Shown: positions 1 through 8,811, numbered from the stretch's first letter. The stretch is DNA of 64,000 nucleotides from Pseudooceanicola batsensis HTCC2597 (GCF_000152725.1 NZ_CH724131.1:2077739-2141738); one strand, 5' to 3'. The notes: generated by a model from the letters alone, not told the origin. Made by a program: numbers and translations.

Positions 1-538
1 GTTCGGCCACGGCACGAAAGCCCAGGCGGTCCTGTTCCGTCCCGACCTCGGGGAAGGTGGTGAAGAGCTTGGCCTCCGCCAGCCGGGCCGCCGGGTTGGT
101 CCGCAACGGCATCGTGCCGTGCGGGCCGGTCAGGCTGGCGCGGCCGAACCCGCCCTCGAACCTCTCGCCGATATAGGGCTGATCGATCATGCCGTAGACC
201 GGGCCGCTGTCGTCGGACACGGCGATCAGCACGCCCCACGTCGGCGTGCCCGAGATGAAGGCGCGGGTGCCGTCGATCGGGTCGAGCACCCAGGTCAGCC
301 CGCTGGTGCCCTCCTGCGCGCCGAATTCCTCGCCGAGGATGGCATCGGTCGGCCGTCGCCGCGCGAGAACGGATCGCATGGCGCGTTCGGCCGCGTGATC
401 CGCCGCGGTCACCGGGTCGAAGCCGGCGGTCAGCTTGTTCTCGGCCTCCAGCCCCGGCACGCGGAAAAACGGCAGGATCGCCGCCCGGGCGGCGTCGGCC
501 ATTTCATGTGCGGTGGCGATGATCTGCTGGCGGTCCAT
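1..538 (-). CDS. hisN: Inositol monophosphatase-family histidinol-phosphatase (partial)
   Basis: The gene starts at 538 (ATG on the minus strand) and runs off the left edge, so only about 179 N-terminal residues are present. The visible part holds the Mg-binding motifs of the inositol monophosphatase family: a GEE motif near residues 69-71 and DPIDGT at 86-91. The sequence after the second motif (RAFISGTPTWG) resembles HisN-type enzymes, which dephosphorylate histidinol phosphate in histidine synthesis, more than SuhB or CysQ. The family is clear; the exact substrate is inferred. The C-terminus cannot be checked here. Confidence 0.8.
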   Translation of the reverse strand, partial: MDRQQIIATAHEMADAARAAILPFFRVPGLEAENKLTAGFDPVTAADHAAERAMRSVLARRRPTDAILGEEFGAQEGTSGLTWVLDPIDGTRAFISGTPTWGVLIAVSDDSGPVYGMIDQPYIGERFEGGFGRASLTGPHGTMPLRTNPAARLAEAKLFTTFPEVGTEQDRLGFRAVAE

Positions 539-641
539 GGCACATCCTTTCGGATCGCCTGATAGGCCAGCCTGCCGAAATAGAAAAGGGCGCCGCGCGC
601 CCCCTGCTCCGTCTCGGTGCTCTGCGTCAGCCCGGCGGCTT

Positions 642-1007
642 TCAGGCGACGTCGCTCAGAACCCGGGCCAGTTCGAAGAGCCGGCGGCGCTGCGCTTCGG
701 GAATGGCATAGTAGGATCGGACGAGGTCCAGCGCTTCCTTGTCGCCAAGGATATCGGCCGGAATCTTGTTGCTTGCCTTGGTGTCTTCCTCGTTCAACCC
801 CTCGAAGAAGAAACTGACCGATACCTCAAGGGCGTCCGCGATATCCCAGAGCCGCGAGGCGCTGACGCGGTTGGCCCCTGTCTCGTATTTCTGAATTTGC
901 TGGAACTTGATGCCGACGCGCTCTGCCAACTGCTGCTGGGTCATGCCGACAAGCCATCGACGATGGCGAATACGTTTTCCGACATGAACATCAACAGGGT
1001 GCGTCAT
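642..1007 (-). CDS. PraR/PhrR-type XRE-family transcriptional regulator
   Basis: This 121-residue protein has a Cro/C1-type helix-turn-helix covering roughly residues 10-66, including RIRHRRWLVGMTQQQLAE and FQQIQKYETGANRVSASRL. The N-terminal layout (PVDVHVGKRIR...FQQIQKYE.G.NR) is that of the rhizobial PraR/PhrR regulators, which control biofilm, surface and stress traits in those bacteria. The short C-terminal helix (residues 95-121) is probably for dimerisation. The upstream region contains two good palindromes that could be its own operator. Family assignment is firm; the regulon in this organism is unknown. Confidence 0.85.
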   Translation of the reverse strand: MTHPVDVHVGKRIRHRRWLVGMTQQQLAERVGIKFQQIQKYETGANRVSASRLWDIADALEVSVSFFFEGLNEEDTKASNKIPADILGDKEALDLVRSYYAIPEAQRRRLFELARVLSDVA

Positions 1008-1313
1008 CGCGAACCTCCTCGTGCTTACAAATGTGGGGAGAGAAATTTCTGCCCAGACGGCTTAAATGAAATCCACCAAAGGTTGCATATGTCGCCCCCA
1101 CAACCCTTGAAGGGTTGCGGAAGGTTACCATTTTCAGTCTTTTGCGCAAGTAAATTGCCTAACCGAAGTGAATATTGACGCAAGGGCCATCTACGTCAAG
1201 CGCCACGCAGCGTGAACAATGCCCCCTCGGACAAACGATTGGCCACGAAAGGCTCGATTGCCCGGTTTCGGGGCAGGTCGGTAAGATCGCGCCGAATCAT
1301 TCGAGAGGAATAC
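1008..1313. promoter_or_regulatory. Divergent promoter region with palindromes
   Basis: This 306-bp gap separates the divergent PraR-like regulator and the quinone oxidoreductase. It holds no convincing gene. A perfect 10-bp palindrome AGAAATTTCT lies at 1041-1050, about 34 bp upstream of the regulator start. A perfect inverted repeat CAACCCTT-G-AAGGGTTG lies at 1101-1117. Related AAGGTTGC/AAGGTTAC words flank it near 1078 and 1120. These are plausible operator sites; binding by the adjacent regulator is inference. Confidence 0.45.
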
Positions 1314-2285
1314 ATGCGCGCCTTTACCGTCCCGGCCCCCGATACCGACCCCGCCATGACCGAGCTGGAAGTCCCCCGGCCCGGGCCCGGCGAGATCCTG
1401 GTGCGCAACGCCTGCTGCGGGCTCAACTTCGCCGATCTTCTGATGATGCGCGGCAAATACCAGGAGATGCCCGAGCATCCCTTCGTCCTGGGCATGGAGA
1501 TCGCCGGCACCGTCGAGGCACTCGGCCCCGGAACCGAAGGCCCGCCCCCCGGCAGCCGCGTCGCGTTGTTCGGCGGGCGGGGCGGCCTGGCAGATTACGG
1601 CCTCTTTCCGGCCGACAGGGCCGTGGTTCTGCCCGATCAGATCGACTTTGCCACCGCCGCGGCCCTGCCCGTCGCCTATGGCACGAGCCATGTCGCGCTC
1701 GATCACAAGGCGCGGCTTCGGCGGGGCGAGACCCTCGTCGTGCTGGGCGCGGCCGGCGGAGTCGGGCTGACGGCGGTCGAACTGGGGCACCTGATGGGCG
1801 CCAGGGTGGTGGCGATCGCCCGTGGCGAGGCCAAACTGGAGATCGCCCGCCAAGCCGGGGCCGATCATCTGATCGACGCCCGATCGTCGGACATCCGAGA
1901 CCAAATCAAGGCCCTCGGCGGCGCGGACGTGGTCTACGACGCCGTCGGAGGCGATCTTTTCCGCGCCGCTTTCCGCGCCATGAAACCCGAGGGGCGGATC
2001 CTCGTCATCGGCCATGCCTCGGGCGACGTTCCCCAGATCCCGGCAAATCACCTGCTGGTCAAGAACGTCGATGTGCTGGGCTTCTACTGGGGCGGATACC
2101 TCAGGTTCCGGCCCGAGGTCATCACCGACAGCCTCGCCACGCTGTTCGATTGGGCGGCGCAGGGCCGAATCAGGCCCCACATCAGCCACACCCTGCCGCT
2201 CGAGCGCGCGGCCGAGGGGCTGGAGCTGCTCCGCTCCCGCGCGTCCACCGGCAAGGTGGTGATCACGATGCCGCCCGCTCCATGA
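1314..2285 (+). CDS. NADPH:quinone oxidoreductase-family zinc-less MDR protein
   Basis: This 323-residue medium-chain dehydrogenase/reductase carries the quinone-oxidoreductase signature NFADLLMMRGKY (about residues 38-49) and the cofactor-binding motif GAAGGVG (about 146-152). No structural-zinc cysteine lobe is visible, as expected for the QOR branch, which reduces quinones or enones with NADPH in the cytosol. I chose the ATG at 1314 because GAGAGGA sits just upstream and homologues begin here; an in-frame ATG at 1212 would add an unconserved Arg-rich stretch. The 3' end overlaps the convergent LysR gene by 23 bp. Confidence 0.87.
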   Translation: MRAFTVPAPDTDPAMTELEVPRPGPGEILVRNACCGLNFADLLMMRGKYQEMPEHPFVLGMEIAGTVEALGPGTEGPPPGSRVALFGGRGGLADYGLFPADRAVVLPDQIDFATAAALPVAYGTSHVALDHKARLRRGETLVVLGAAGGVGLTAVELGHLMGARVVAIARGEAKLEIARQAGADHLIDARSSDIRDQIKALGGADVVYDAVGGDLFRAAFRAMKPEGRILVIGHASGDVPQIPANHLLVKNVDVLGFYWGGYLRFRPEVITDSLATLFDWAAQGRIRPHISHTLPLERAAEGLELLRSRASTGKVVITMPPAP

Positions 2286-3162
2286 CGTGATAGCTGCTCT
2301 GCGGCAGCGCCTCTCCTCCGGTGAAGGCCGCCCGCAGCATCGCTGTCAGACGATCGACGACCTGGCCCGACCCCCGGTCCTGCGAGTACATGCAGATCTT
2401 CTGCATCCCCAGTTCCGGCATCTCGCCGCCATGGGCGATCTGTTCCAGCTGCGCGGGAACCGTGCCCTCGAGCATCGCCCCGATGGCCAGATCCGCCGAG
2501 ATCGTCGCCTCGACCGTCCGGTCCTGTTCGGTCTCGACCGCGTTCTCCCAGTCGATCCCCGCATGTTCCAGCGAACGGATCGCCTCGGACCGGAAGATGC
2601 ATGTCCGGGCCGAGGCATACCGCAGCGGCCGCTGCCGCCAGGCCGTGCCGCCCGGCGCGCCGATCCAGCACAGCGGCCGTTCGTCCAGCACCTCGGCCTC
2701 GGATTCGGGAACCGCCTCGGTGGTCATGATCACGTCCACCGTGCCCTTGGCGAAATCCGCCTTGAGCTTGGAGGTATATGCGGAAATGAGCTGCACCTTC
2801 ATCCGGGGAAATTCGGCGTTGAAACGTTTGAGGACGCGCGGAATCACCGGGTAGACGATGTCGTGCGGCACGCCGATCACGATCTCGCCCTCGAACACGT
2901 CGCTGGTCAGCCGCGACATGGCCTCGTCGTTCAGATCGACGATGCGCCGGGCATATCCCAACAGCTGCTCGCCCTCGGCGGTCAGGGCGATCCGCCTGGT
3001 GGTCCGGTCCAGCAGGTTGACGCCCAGCATTTCCTCGAGCCGCTTCAACTGCATCGAGACGGCGGACTGGGTGAAGTTCATGACCCCGGCCGCACGCGTC
3101 ACGCCACCATGATCCGCCACGGCAACGAAGCTGCGCAGGGCGGTGACATCGAGATTTCTCAT
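2263..3162 (-). CDS. LysR-family transcriptional regulator
   Basis: This 299-residue protein has a typical LysR winged helix-turn-helix at about residues 5-62 (AL.SFVAVADHGGVTRAA...TQSAVSMQLKRLEE) followed by a substrate-binding-like effector domain from about residue 90. It lies divergently from the DUF1127 gene and tail-to-tail with the quinone oxidoreductase. LysR regulators usually control a divergent neighbour and themselves; the 126-bp divergent gap holds a good inverted repeat. The effector cannot be predicted. Confidence 0.92.
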   Translation of the reverse strand: MRNLDVTALRSFVAVADHGGVTRAAGVMNFTQSAVSMQLKRLEEMLGVNLLDRTTRRIALTAEGEQLLGYARRIVDLNDEAMSRLTSDVFEGEIVIGVPHDIVYPVIPRVLKRFNAEFPRMKVQLISAYTSKLKADFAKGTVDVIMTTEAVPESEAEVLDERPLCWIGAPGGTAWRQRPLRYASARTCIFRSEAIRSLEHAGIDWENAVETEQDRTVEATISADLAIGAMLEGTVPAQLEQIAHGGEMPELGMQKICMYSQDRGSGQVVDRLTAMLRAAFTGGEALPQSSYHVMERAAS

Positions 3163-3173
3163 CCATCATACTC

Positions 3174-3218
3174 CGTGATGAATACCGTCAGAAACATTCA
3201 TTTCCCATTATCATCACG
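3174..3218. promoter_or_regulatory. Candidate LysR operator
   Basis: CGTGATGA (3174-3181) is mirrored exactly by TCATCACG (3211-3218). Inside the first arm begins a second inverted pair, ATGAAT (3178-3183) and ATTCAT (3196-3201). The site lies between the LysR start and the DUF1127 start, where LysR autoregulatory operators usually sit. The repeats are seen directly; binding is inferred. Confidence 0.4.
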
Positions 3219-3288
3219 AAAGAGCATATATCGCAACATGAATCATGCAAGCAGGTGATCCACCCCATCGATCTGAAAGGTTTCTCCC

Positions 3289-3501
3289 ATGTCGACCCTG
3301 TCCCGCTCCGCCTCCCTCGGTCTCGGCCGCTCCTTCTCTCTCATCGGCACGACGTTCTCGCTTCTGGCCCTCGCCCGGTCCCGGCAGGCGCTGGCCGATC
3401 TCGACCCGCGCGCGCTGGATGACATCGGCCTCACCCGTGACGACGCCCGCCGCGAGGCCGGCCGCCCGGCCTGGGATGTGCCCGCCAACTGGCTGAAGTG
3501 A
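3289..3501 (+). CDS. DUF1127 domain small protein
   Basis: This 70-residue protein has a hydrophobic N-terminal half and the C-terminal DUF1127 pattern, here LADLDPRALDDIGLTRDDARREAGRPAWD at residues 37-65, close to the usual 'L.dld...LrDIGLtR.d...E...p.W'. Proteins of this family are short and basic. In alphaproteobacteria they occur widely, and some related Arg-rich members affect phosphate, carbon or RNA metabolism. It is divergent from the LysR gene and may be under its control. The function of this one is unknown. Confidence 0.8.
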   Translation: MSTLSRSASLGLGRSFSLIGTTFSLLALARSRQALADLDPRALDDIGLTRDDARREAGRPAWDVPANWLK

Positions 3502-3609
3502 GGCCACGGCCCGAAACGCGCATTCAGAGCCTTGAAAACGCGGCAAGCCTTCCCGATATTGGAACCGAAACCCCCATCCGGGGCTGACGTTTCATTATCG
3601 GAGGCTTGA

Positions 3610-4347
3610 ATGGCTGAATACAACACTATGCGCGCTGCGGCAGGCACACGCTCTGCGGCCATCGACGAAGGTCTGCGCGCACATATGAACAAGGTCTACG
3701 GCACGATGTCCGTGGGCATGGTTCTGACCTTCCTCGTGGCCTGGGCCGTCGGCTCTTCGCCCGAGCTTCTGAGTGTCTTCCGCGATCCCGCGACGCTGCA
3801 GCCGAACATTCTCGGCTGGATCGTGATGTTCGCACCGCTGATCATGGTCTTCGCCTTCAGCGCGATGATCAACCGGATGTCCGCGGCGGCGGCGCAACTG
3901 TTCTTCTACGCCTTCGCGGCCGTGATGGGCCTGTCGCTGTCCTGGATCTTCGTGGCCTTCACCGGCTTTTCGATCGCGCAGGTATTCCTCGTCACGGCGA
4001 TCGCCTTCGCGGGCCTTTCGCTCTATGGCTACGTGACCAAGCGTGACCTGTCCGGCATGGGCACCTTCCTGATGATGGGCGTGATCGGCCTGATCGTGGC
4101 CTCGATCATCAACCTGTTCATCGCGTCGAGCGCACTGCACTTCGCGATAACCATCATCGGCGTGCTGATCTTCGCGGGCCTCACCGCCTACGACACGCAA
4201 TCGATCAAGAACGAATACGTCCAGCACGCCCACCACGGCGACAGCGAATGGCTGGGCAAGTCGGCGATCATGGGTGCCCTGCGCCTGTACCTCGACTTCA
4301 TCAACATGTTCATGTTCCTGCTGCAACTTCTCGGCAATCGCGAGTAA
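3610..4347 (+). CDS. Bax inhibitor-1 / YccA-family membrane protein
   Basis: This 245-residue protein has about seven hydrophobic segments between residues 33 and 245. It matches the Bax inhibitor-1/YccA family, including the conserved TAYDTQSIKN stretch near residue 193 and the late 'ALRLYLDFINMFMFLLQLLG' end. Bacterial members are inner-membrane proteins; YccA interacts with the FtsH protease and BsYetJ acts as a pH-sensitive calcium leak. It is transcribed alone and followed by a strong terminator. Its precise role is not predictable. Confidence 0.92.
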   Translation: MAEYNTMRAAAGTRSAAIDEGLRAHMNKVYGTMSVGMVLTFLVAWAVGSSPELLSVFRDPATLQPNILGWIVMFAPLIMVFAFSAMINRMSAAAAQLFFYAFAAVMGLSLSWIFVAFTGFSIAQVFLVTAIAFAGLSLYGYVTKRDLSGMGTFLMMGVIGLIVASIINLFIASSALHFAITIIGVLIFAGLTAYDTQSIKNEYVQHAHHGDSEWLGKSAIMGALRLYLDFINMFMFLLQLLGNRE

Positions 4348-4370
4348 CGTAGGCAACAGCCGTTGACGGG

Positions 4371-4398
4371 GGGCCGGTCGGATCGACCGGCCCTTTTT
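4371..4398 (+). terminator. Rho-independent terminator of the BI-1 gene
   Basis: A 9-bp GC stem, GGGCCGGTC (4371-4379) with GACCGGCCC (4385-4393), has a 5-nt loop and is followed by TTTTT (4394-4398). It ends transcription from the Bax-inhibitor gene before the convergent GNAT gene. Confidence 0.9.
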
Positions 4399-4410
4399 CC
4401 TGCGCGACCC

Positions 4411-4965
4411 TCAGCTTTCGAACCGGCGCATCTGGATCGCGGGAAACAGCACGCCGGTCGGCAGCCGGACGTCGATCCGCCCCTGCGCCTCGAACCCGAG
4501 CGAGGCGTAGAAGGGCGCGGCGGTCAGGGTGCTCTGGCACCGCAGATCGACCACGCCGGCCGAGCGCGCCGAGCCGAGAACGCAGGCCATCAGCCGTGCC
4601 CCCAGCCCCTGCCTGACCACCTCCGGATCGACGGCGACGTGCCGGACGTGCCCGACGCCCCGCCGTCCGGGCGTGCCATGCGGCGAACTGTCGGTCCAGC
4701 CGCCGGCGGCGAGGATGCGGTCGTCGCGTTCAAGCACGTAATACGTCCCGCAACTCAGAAGCCTCGGGTTCGCCAGGGCGATCAGCGGCAGCGCGTCCTT
4801 CAGGGTCGCCGGCGCATAGTCCGGCGCCAGCAGCGCACGGTAGGACCGGGCCAGCAGACGACCGACGCCTTCGGTATCGGCCGGCATGGCGGCCCGCACG
4901 ACCGCGCCGTCGCGCGGCGTGTCGCAGGGGCTGGGAATGGGATGGGTCTGGTGAAGCTCGGGCAT
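4411..4965 (-). CDS. GNAT-family N-acetyltransferase
   Basis: This 184-residue protein has the GNAT acetyl-CoA-binding pattern VDPEVVRQGLGARLM near residues 113-127, preceded by a core strand containing VRHVAV. The C-terminal YASLGFEAQGRIDV stretch is the usual strand beta-6/7 region. I chose the ATG at 4965 because CAGGAGG lies 5-6 bp upstream; a longer in-frame start at 5043 would overlap the L33 terminator hairpin. The substrate is unknown. The gene lies downstream of rpmG but is separated from it by a terminator. Confidence 0.85.
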   Translation of the reverse strand: MPELHQTHPIPSPCDTPRDGAVVRAAMPADTEGVGRLLARSYRALLAPDYAPATLKDALPLIALANPRLLSCGTYYVLERDDRILAAGGWTDSSPHGTPGRRGVGHVRHVAVDPEVVRQGLGARLMACVLGSARSAGVVDLRCQSTLTAAPFYASLGFEAQGRIDVRLPTGVLFPAIQMRRFES

Positions 4966-5012
4966 GGTGGCCTCCTGTCTCGGCTTCTGAGGGACAGGCG
5001 CGGCCCGAAACG

Positions 5013-5040
5013 AAAAAGCCGCGCTCTGCGGCGCGGCTTT
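5013..5040 (-). terminator. Rho-independent terminator of rpmG
   Basis: On the minus strand AAAGCCGCGC and GCGCGGCTTT form a 10-bp stem (5031-5040 with 5015-5024) with a 6-nt loop, and the transcript then ends in a T-run. It lies 25 bp downstream of rpmG. Confidence 0.88.
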
Positions 5041-5064
5041 CATGTCATCGGTAGGTTTTCGATC

Positions 5065-5232
5065 TTACTTGATCTTGCCTTCCTTGTACTCGACATGCTT
5101 GCGCGCCACCGGGTCGTACTTACGTACGGTCATCTTTTCGGTCATGGTGCGCGCGTTCTTCTTGGTCACGTAGAAATGGCCCGTGCCCGCGGTCGAGTTC
5201 AGACGGATCTTGATGGTCGTCGGCTTCGCCAT
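5065..5232 (-). CDS. rpmG: 50S ribosomal protein L33
   Basis: The 55-residue product starting at [20 protein letters not shown] is ribosomal protein L33 of the large subunit. The zinc-binding CxxC pairs found in some L33 forms are absent, so this is the zinc-independent (C-minus) type. The start at 5232 is set by the conserved MAKPTT beginning and a GAGAGACGA ribosome-binding site. It is monocistronic, with its own terminator downstream. Confidence 0.97.
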   Translation of the reverse strand: MAKPTTIKIRLNSTAGTGHFYVTKKNARTMTEKMTVRKYDPVARKHVEYKEGKIK

Positions 5233-5373
5233 TTTCGTCTCTCCTGCACCGGACGCGCTGCGCGCCCGCGAAATCTCATGAAGCCCGCGTATTACCGATA
5301 CGCTTTTGCGAGTCAACACCCTGCCGCGCGAAATCCGCCCGTTTTGACGGATCGACGCACGCCAGCGGCGGTT

Positions 5374-6117
5374 CTAACCCGCACCGCCCCGCAACAGGCG
5401 GAACCCGTCGAGCGCGATAGCGGTCCCGGATCGCGCCGCCATGGCCCAGGCCAGCGCCAGGTTGCTGCTGATGACGGGCCGGCCCAGTTCACGTTCCAGC
5501 GGGGCGATGATGTCGAGCGTGCGGAGGTTGGTGCAGGACAGGAAGACCGCGTCGACGTTGCCGGCCCCGGCAAGGGAGCGCGCGGCCTCGGCGATCGAAC
5601 CGGGCGTGATGCGGGCCACGTTCGCCTCGACCTCTTCGCCGAAGCTGATCGCCGCGGGAACGGCCACACCGACGCGCTCGAAGGTGCGCGCCAGCGCGCC
5701 CGCGATCTGCGCGTTGTAGGGCGAAACGAGGGCGATCCGTGACGCCCCCACATGGGCCAGCGCCTCGAAGGCGGCCGACAGCGGGTTGGTCACATGGGTC
5801 GCCGCGCACCCCTCGCGCACCAGCTCGGCGACACGGTCCGGCCCGATCAGCGTGGTGCCCGACGTGCAGGCATAGCCGACCGTGTCGAATTGCGCGCCGC
5901 TGGGAAAAAGCGCGGCGGCGCGGGGCAGGTCCAGCTCCATCCGGGCGATGGTCTCGGCGGTGAGATCGGCCCCCGAGGGGATGCGGCTGACATGCAGCGG
6001 CACATCGGGATGGAAGAGGCGCCGGAAATCCCGTTCGACCGTCTCGTCCGCCTGCAGCACGATCAGGCCGAGACGCGCGGCCACCACCGGATCGAGATCG
6101 TAGGCCGGCCCGCTCAT
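5374..6117 (-). CDS. Asp/Glu racemase / maleate isomerase-family protein (EutA-like)
   Basis: This 247-residue protein belongs to the Asp/Glu-racemase superfamily. The two catalytic-type cysteines are visible in GYACTSGT (about residues 82-89) and in FLSCTNLR (about 192-199). The family includes maleate isomerase, arylmalonate decarboxylase and the EutA protein of ectoine-utilisation clusters. Its start overlaps the stop of the M24 gene by 4 bp, so the two are translationally coupled. It is the last gene of a three-gene operon with a PLP lyase and an M24 hydrolase. The reaction is not known. Confidence 0.85.
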   Translation of the reverse strand: MSGPAYDLDPVVAARLGLIVLQADETVERDFRRLFHPDVPLHVSRIPSGADLTAETIARMELDLPRAAALFPSGAQFDTVGYACTSGTTLIGPDRVAELVREGCAATHVTNPLSAAFEALAHVGASRIALVSPYNAQIAGALARTFERVGVAVPAAISFGEEVEANVARITPGSIAEAARSLAGAGNVDAVFLSCTNLRTLDIIAPLERELGRPVISSNLALAWAMAARSGTAIALDGFRLLRGGAG

Positions 6118-7280
6118 CGCCGTATCACCGGAAGTTCCGGCGGCGCGCGGCGGGACAGCAGTTCCGGCCCGCCGGCGCGCAGCACGACGTCCTCTTCATG
6201 CACCATGATCCGCCCCTCGGACACGACCGCGCCCGGCTCGAGCGTCAGGACCATGTTCTCGCGCAGCGGCGTTTCGTCCAGCGACGTGAACGAGGGCCAT
6301 TCCGTCAGCGTCACCCCCAGCCCGTGTCCCAGCCGCCCGCCGGCCGAAACGAGGCCGGCGCGCCGGAGCCCCGCGGTCAACAGCTCGTGCGCGTCGCGGG
6401 CGGTCATCCCGGGCCTCAACGCGGATAGCGCGGCCTCCGTCGCCCGGTAGAGGCCATCGTAGACCCGCCGCAGGTCGTCGTCGGCCCGACCGATGGCATA
6501 GTTCCGGTCGAAGTCGCAGAAATAACCGTCCTTCACCGCACCCGTGTCCAGCATCAGCAGATCGCCGTCCCGCAGCGGCGCTGCCTCGGCCGGGGCGATG
6601 ACGTTCCCGTAGCCGCCCGGCCCGGCGCCCCCGGCCACGTAGGACACCCAGTCCGCCCCCTCCTCGAGCAGTGCGATCTGGAACCGTCGGAATACCTCGT
6701 CCAGACGGCCCGCCCCGACGACGATCTCCGGCACCCTGTCGAAAGCCGCGTCGGCGCACCGGCAGGTCGCGCGGATCGCGTCGATCTCGACGTCGGACTT
6801 TATTTCGCGAACACGCTGCACCGTGTCGGTGGCATCGACGAACCGCCGCGGCGCGAGCGCCCGCGTCAACACGAGATAGTCGGCCAGGGGCATGCGCAGG
6901 CTGGTCTCCGGCCCCATCGGCAGACCGATCGTGCCGGTCTCGGGCAGCAGGTCCGACAGCGTATCGGCCAGCAGGCTGACGCCGTCGTCGCCCGGACGCG
7001 GCGCCGGCCAACTCCGGATCTCGCCGACCTGGCACCCTTGCATCAGATCCCGCCCGATGTCCGGAATGACGGCCAACGGCGCGCCTGCCGAAGGCAGGAT
7101 CACGAACCACGGCCGGGCCGGGCTTTCCCAGAAGCGGGTCAGAAACCCCGTCACGTAGAAGACATCCGCCGCCGAGGTCAGCAGGATCGCGTCCTGCCCG
7201 CGCATAGCCATCTCCGACTGGATCGCCCGCCAGCGGCGCTCGTACTCGGCCGCGGAAAAGGTCGGCGCCCCGTCAGGCAT
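6114..7280 (-). CDS. M24-family (Xaa-Pro peptidase/creatinase-like) hydrolase, DoeA/EutD-like
   Basis: This 388-residue protein has a creatinase-like N-terminal domain (about residues 1-160) and a pita-bread M24 catalytic domain. The metal-ligand positions of active aminopeptidases appear conserved: Asp in LLMLDTGAV and Asp in GYFCDFDRN, His in GHGLG, Glu in TLEPG and Glu in MVHEEDVV. This argues for metal-dependent hydrolysis rather than creatinase-type chemistry. It overlaps the upstream PLP lyase by 8 bp and the downstream racemase-like gene by 4 bp. DoeA/EutD, which opens the ectoine ring, is one family member found in similar gene company; the substrate here is open. Confidence 0.87.
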   Translation of the reverse strand: MPDGAPTFSAAEYERRWRAIQSEMAMRGQDAILLTSAADVFYVTGFLTRFWESPARPWFVILPSAGAPLAVIPDIGRDLMQGCQVGEIRSWPAPRPGDDGVSLLADTLSDLLPETGTIGLPMGPETSLRMPLADYLVLTRALAPRRFVDATDTVQRVREIKSDVEIDAIRATCRCADAAFDRVPEIVVGAGRLDEVFRRFQIALLEEGADWVSYVAGGAGPGGYGNVIAPAEAAPLRDGDLLMLDTGAVKDGYFCDFDRNYAIGRADDDLRRVYDGLYRATEAALSALRPGMTARDAHELLTAGLRRAGLVSAGGRLGHGLGVTLTEWPSFTSLDETPLRENMVLTLEPGAVVSEGRIMVHEEDVVLRAGGPELLSRRAPPELPVIRR

Positions 7281-8322
7281 CCTCCGGCCCCTCGCTCAGG
7301 ATGATGAGCACATGCGCGTCCGTCCCGATCCCCGGCAATCCGCCGATCAGGGCCGCGGCCCCCGCCGCGCCCGAGGGCGTGCTGGCCAGCCCGTGCCGCC
7401 GCAGGAGCCCCACGCCCGTCTCGGCCTGCGCGTCCGAGATCGTGACGAAGCCGTCCGCATCCTCGGACAACCCGGCGAGCGCAACCAGCGACGGCGTCTT
7501 GCAGTCGAGCCTACCCATGTTCGTCTCCGGACCTTTCGCCGTGACGAGCGCCCCCTCCCGTATGCTTTCGATCAGGGCGGGCGCCCTGTCCGGTTCCACC
7601 ACAATGATCTGCGGAGCGTCCCCCCAGGCCCTGCGGAAATGACGGGCCGCCGCCGCCGCCAGTCCGCCAACGCCGGCCTGGAGCAGGATATGGGTGGGCG
7701 CGGCGTCCAACTGCGCGACGGCCTCGGCGGCGAGTTGAAGATATCCCTCCATGACACCGATGGCGGGATCAAGGTAGCCGTCCCAGGAACTGTCGGACAA
7801 AAGCGTCCAGCCCTCGGCCTCGGCGCGCTCGGCGGCTGCGTCCATGCTCTGCTGGTAATCCGCCCCGGCACGGACCACGGTCGCCCCCTTGTGGCGCAGC
7901 CGGTCTGCGAACGCCTCCGGCACCGTTTCGGCAAGATAGATCACGGCGGTGGCCCCGAAGACCGCGGCCCCCGCCGCGACCGAAAGGCCATGGTTGCCGG
8001 CACTCGCAGCGACATAGGCCCGCCCGGTGAGCGTGGTTCCGTCCGCCTGACCCGCGGCAAAGCCGGCGGCATCGCGCGCGATGACATGCGCCGCCCCGAG
8101 CGCCTTGAAACTGCCCAGCCCCATGCGCCCCCGCTCGTCCTTGACGGACAGACGGCCCACGCCGAAGGCCCGGGCGAGATCGGGTGAGTCCTCCATCGGC
8201 GTGGCGGCATGGCGCGGGCAGTGCGCCAGCAGCCGGGCCACCGGCGCGGGGTCGGACCGGGGCCGTGGCGCCCCGGACAGCAGACCCGTGCCGCGATACG
8301 GGTTCTCGAGGTAATCGGTCAT
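7273..8322 (-). CDS. Diaminopropionate ammonia-lyase-like PLP enzyme
   Basis: This 349-residue fold-type II PLP enzyme has the Schiff-base lysine in GSFKALG (Lys73), an SAGNHG phosphate-binding loop and the late glycine-rich segment LLQAGVGGLA. Overall it resembles diaminopropionate ammonia-lyase (YgeX), which makes pyruvate and ammonia from 2,3-diaminopropionate, more than plain threonine dehydratase. I chose the ATG at 8322, with GGGAGGGG upstream; longer in-frame starts run into the rnpB gene. It is the first gene of the operon with the M24 hydrolase and the racemase-like enzyme. Confidence 0.85.
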   Translation of the reverse strand: MTDYLENPYRGTGLLSGAPRPRSDPAPVARLLAHCPRHAATPMEDSPDLARAFGVGRLSVKDERGRMGLGSFKALGAAHVIARDAAGFAAGQADGTTLTGRAYVAASAGNHGLSVAAGAAVFGATAVIYLAETVPEAFADRLRHKGATVVRAGADYQQSMDAAAERAEAEGWTLLSDSSWDGYLDPAIGVMEGYLQLAAEAVAQLDAAPTHILLQAGVGGLAAAAARHFRRAWGDAPQIIVVEPDRAPALIESIREGALVTAKGPETNMGRLDCKTPSLVALAGLSEDADGFVTISDAQAETGVGLLRRHGLASTPSGAAGAAALIGGLPGIGTDAHVLIILSEGPEDA

Positions 8323-8405
8323 CAGGCCCCTCCCGAGTGCTCGCGGCAATGGAACACCACGCCCCGCCGGACGGCCAGACTTTTCTCGTGATGCAGGCAA
8401 ATCGC

Positions 8406-8801
<396 letters not shown>

Positions 8802-8811
8802 GCGCGAATGC

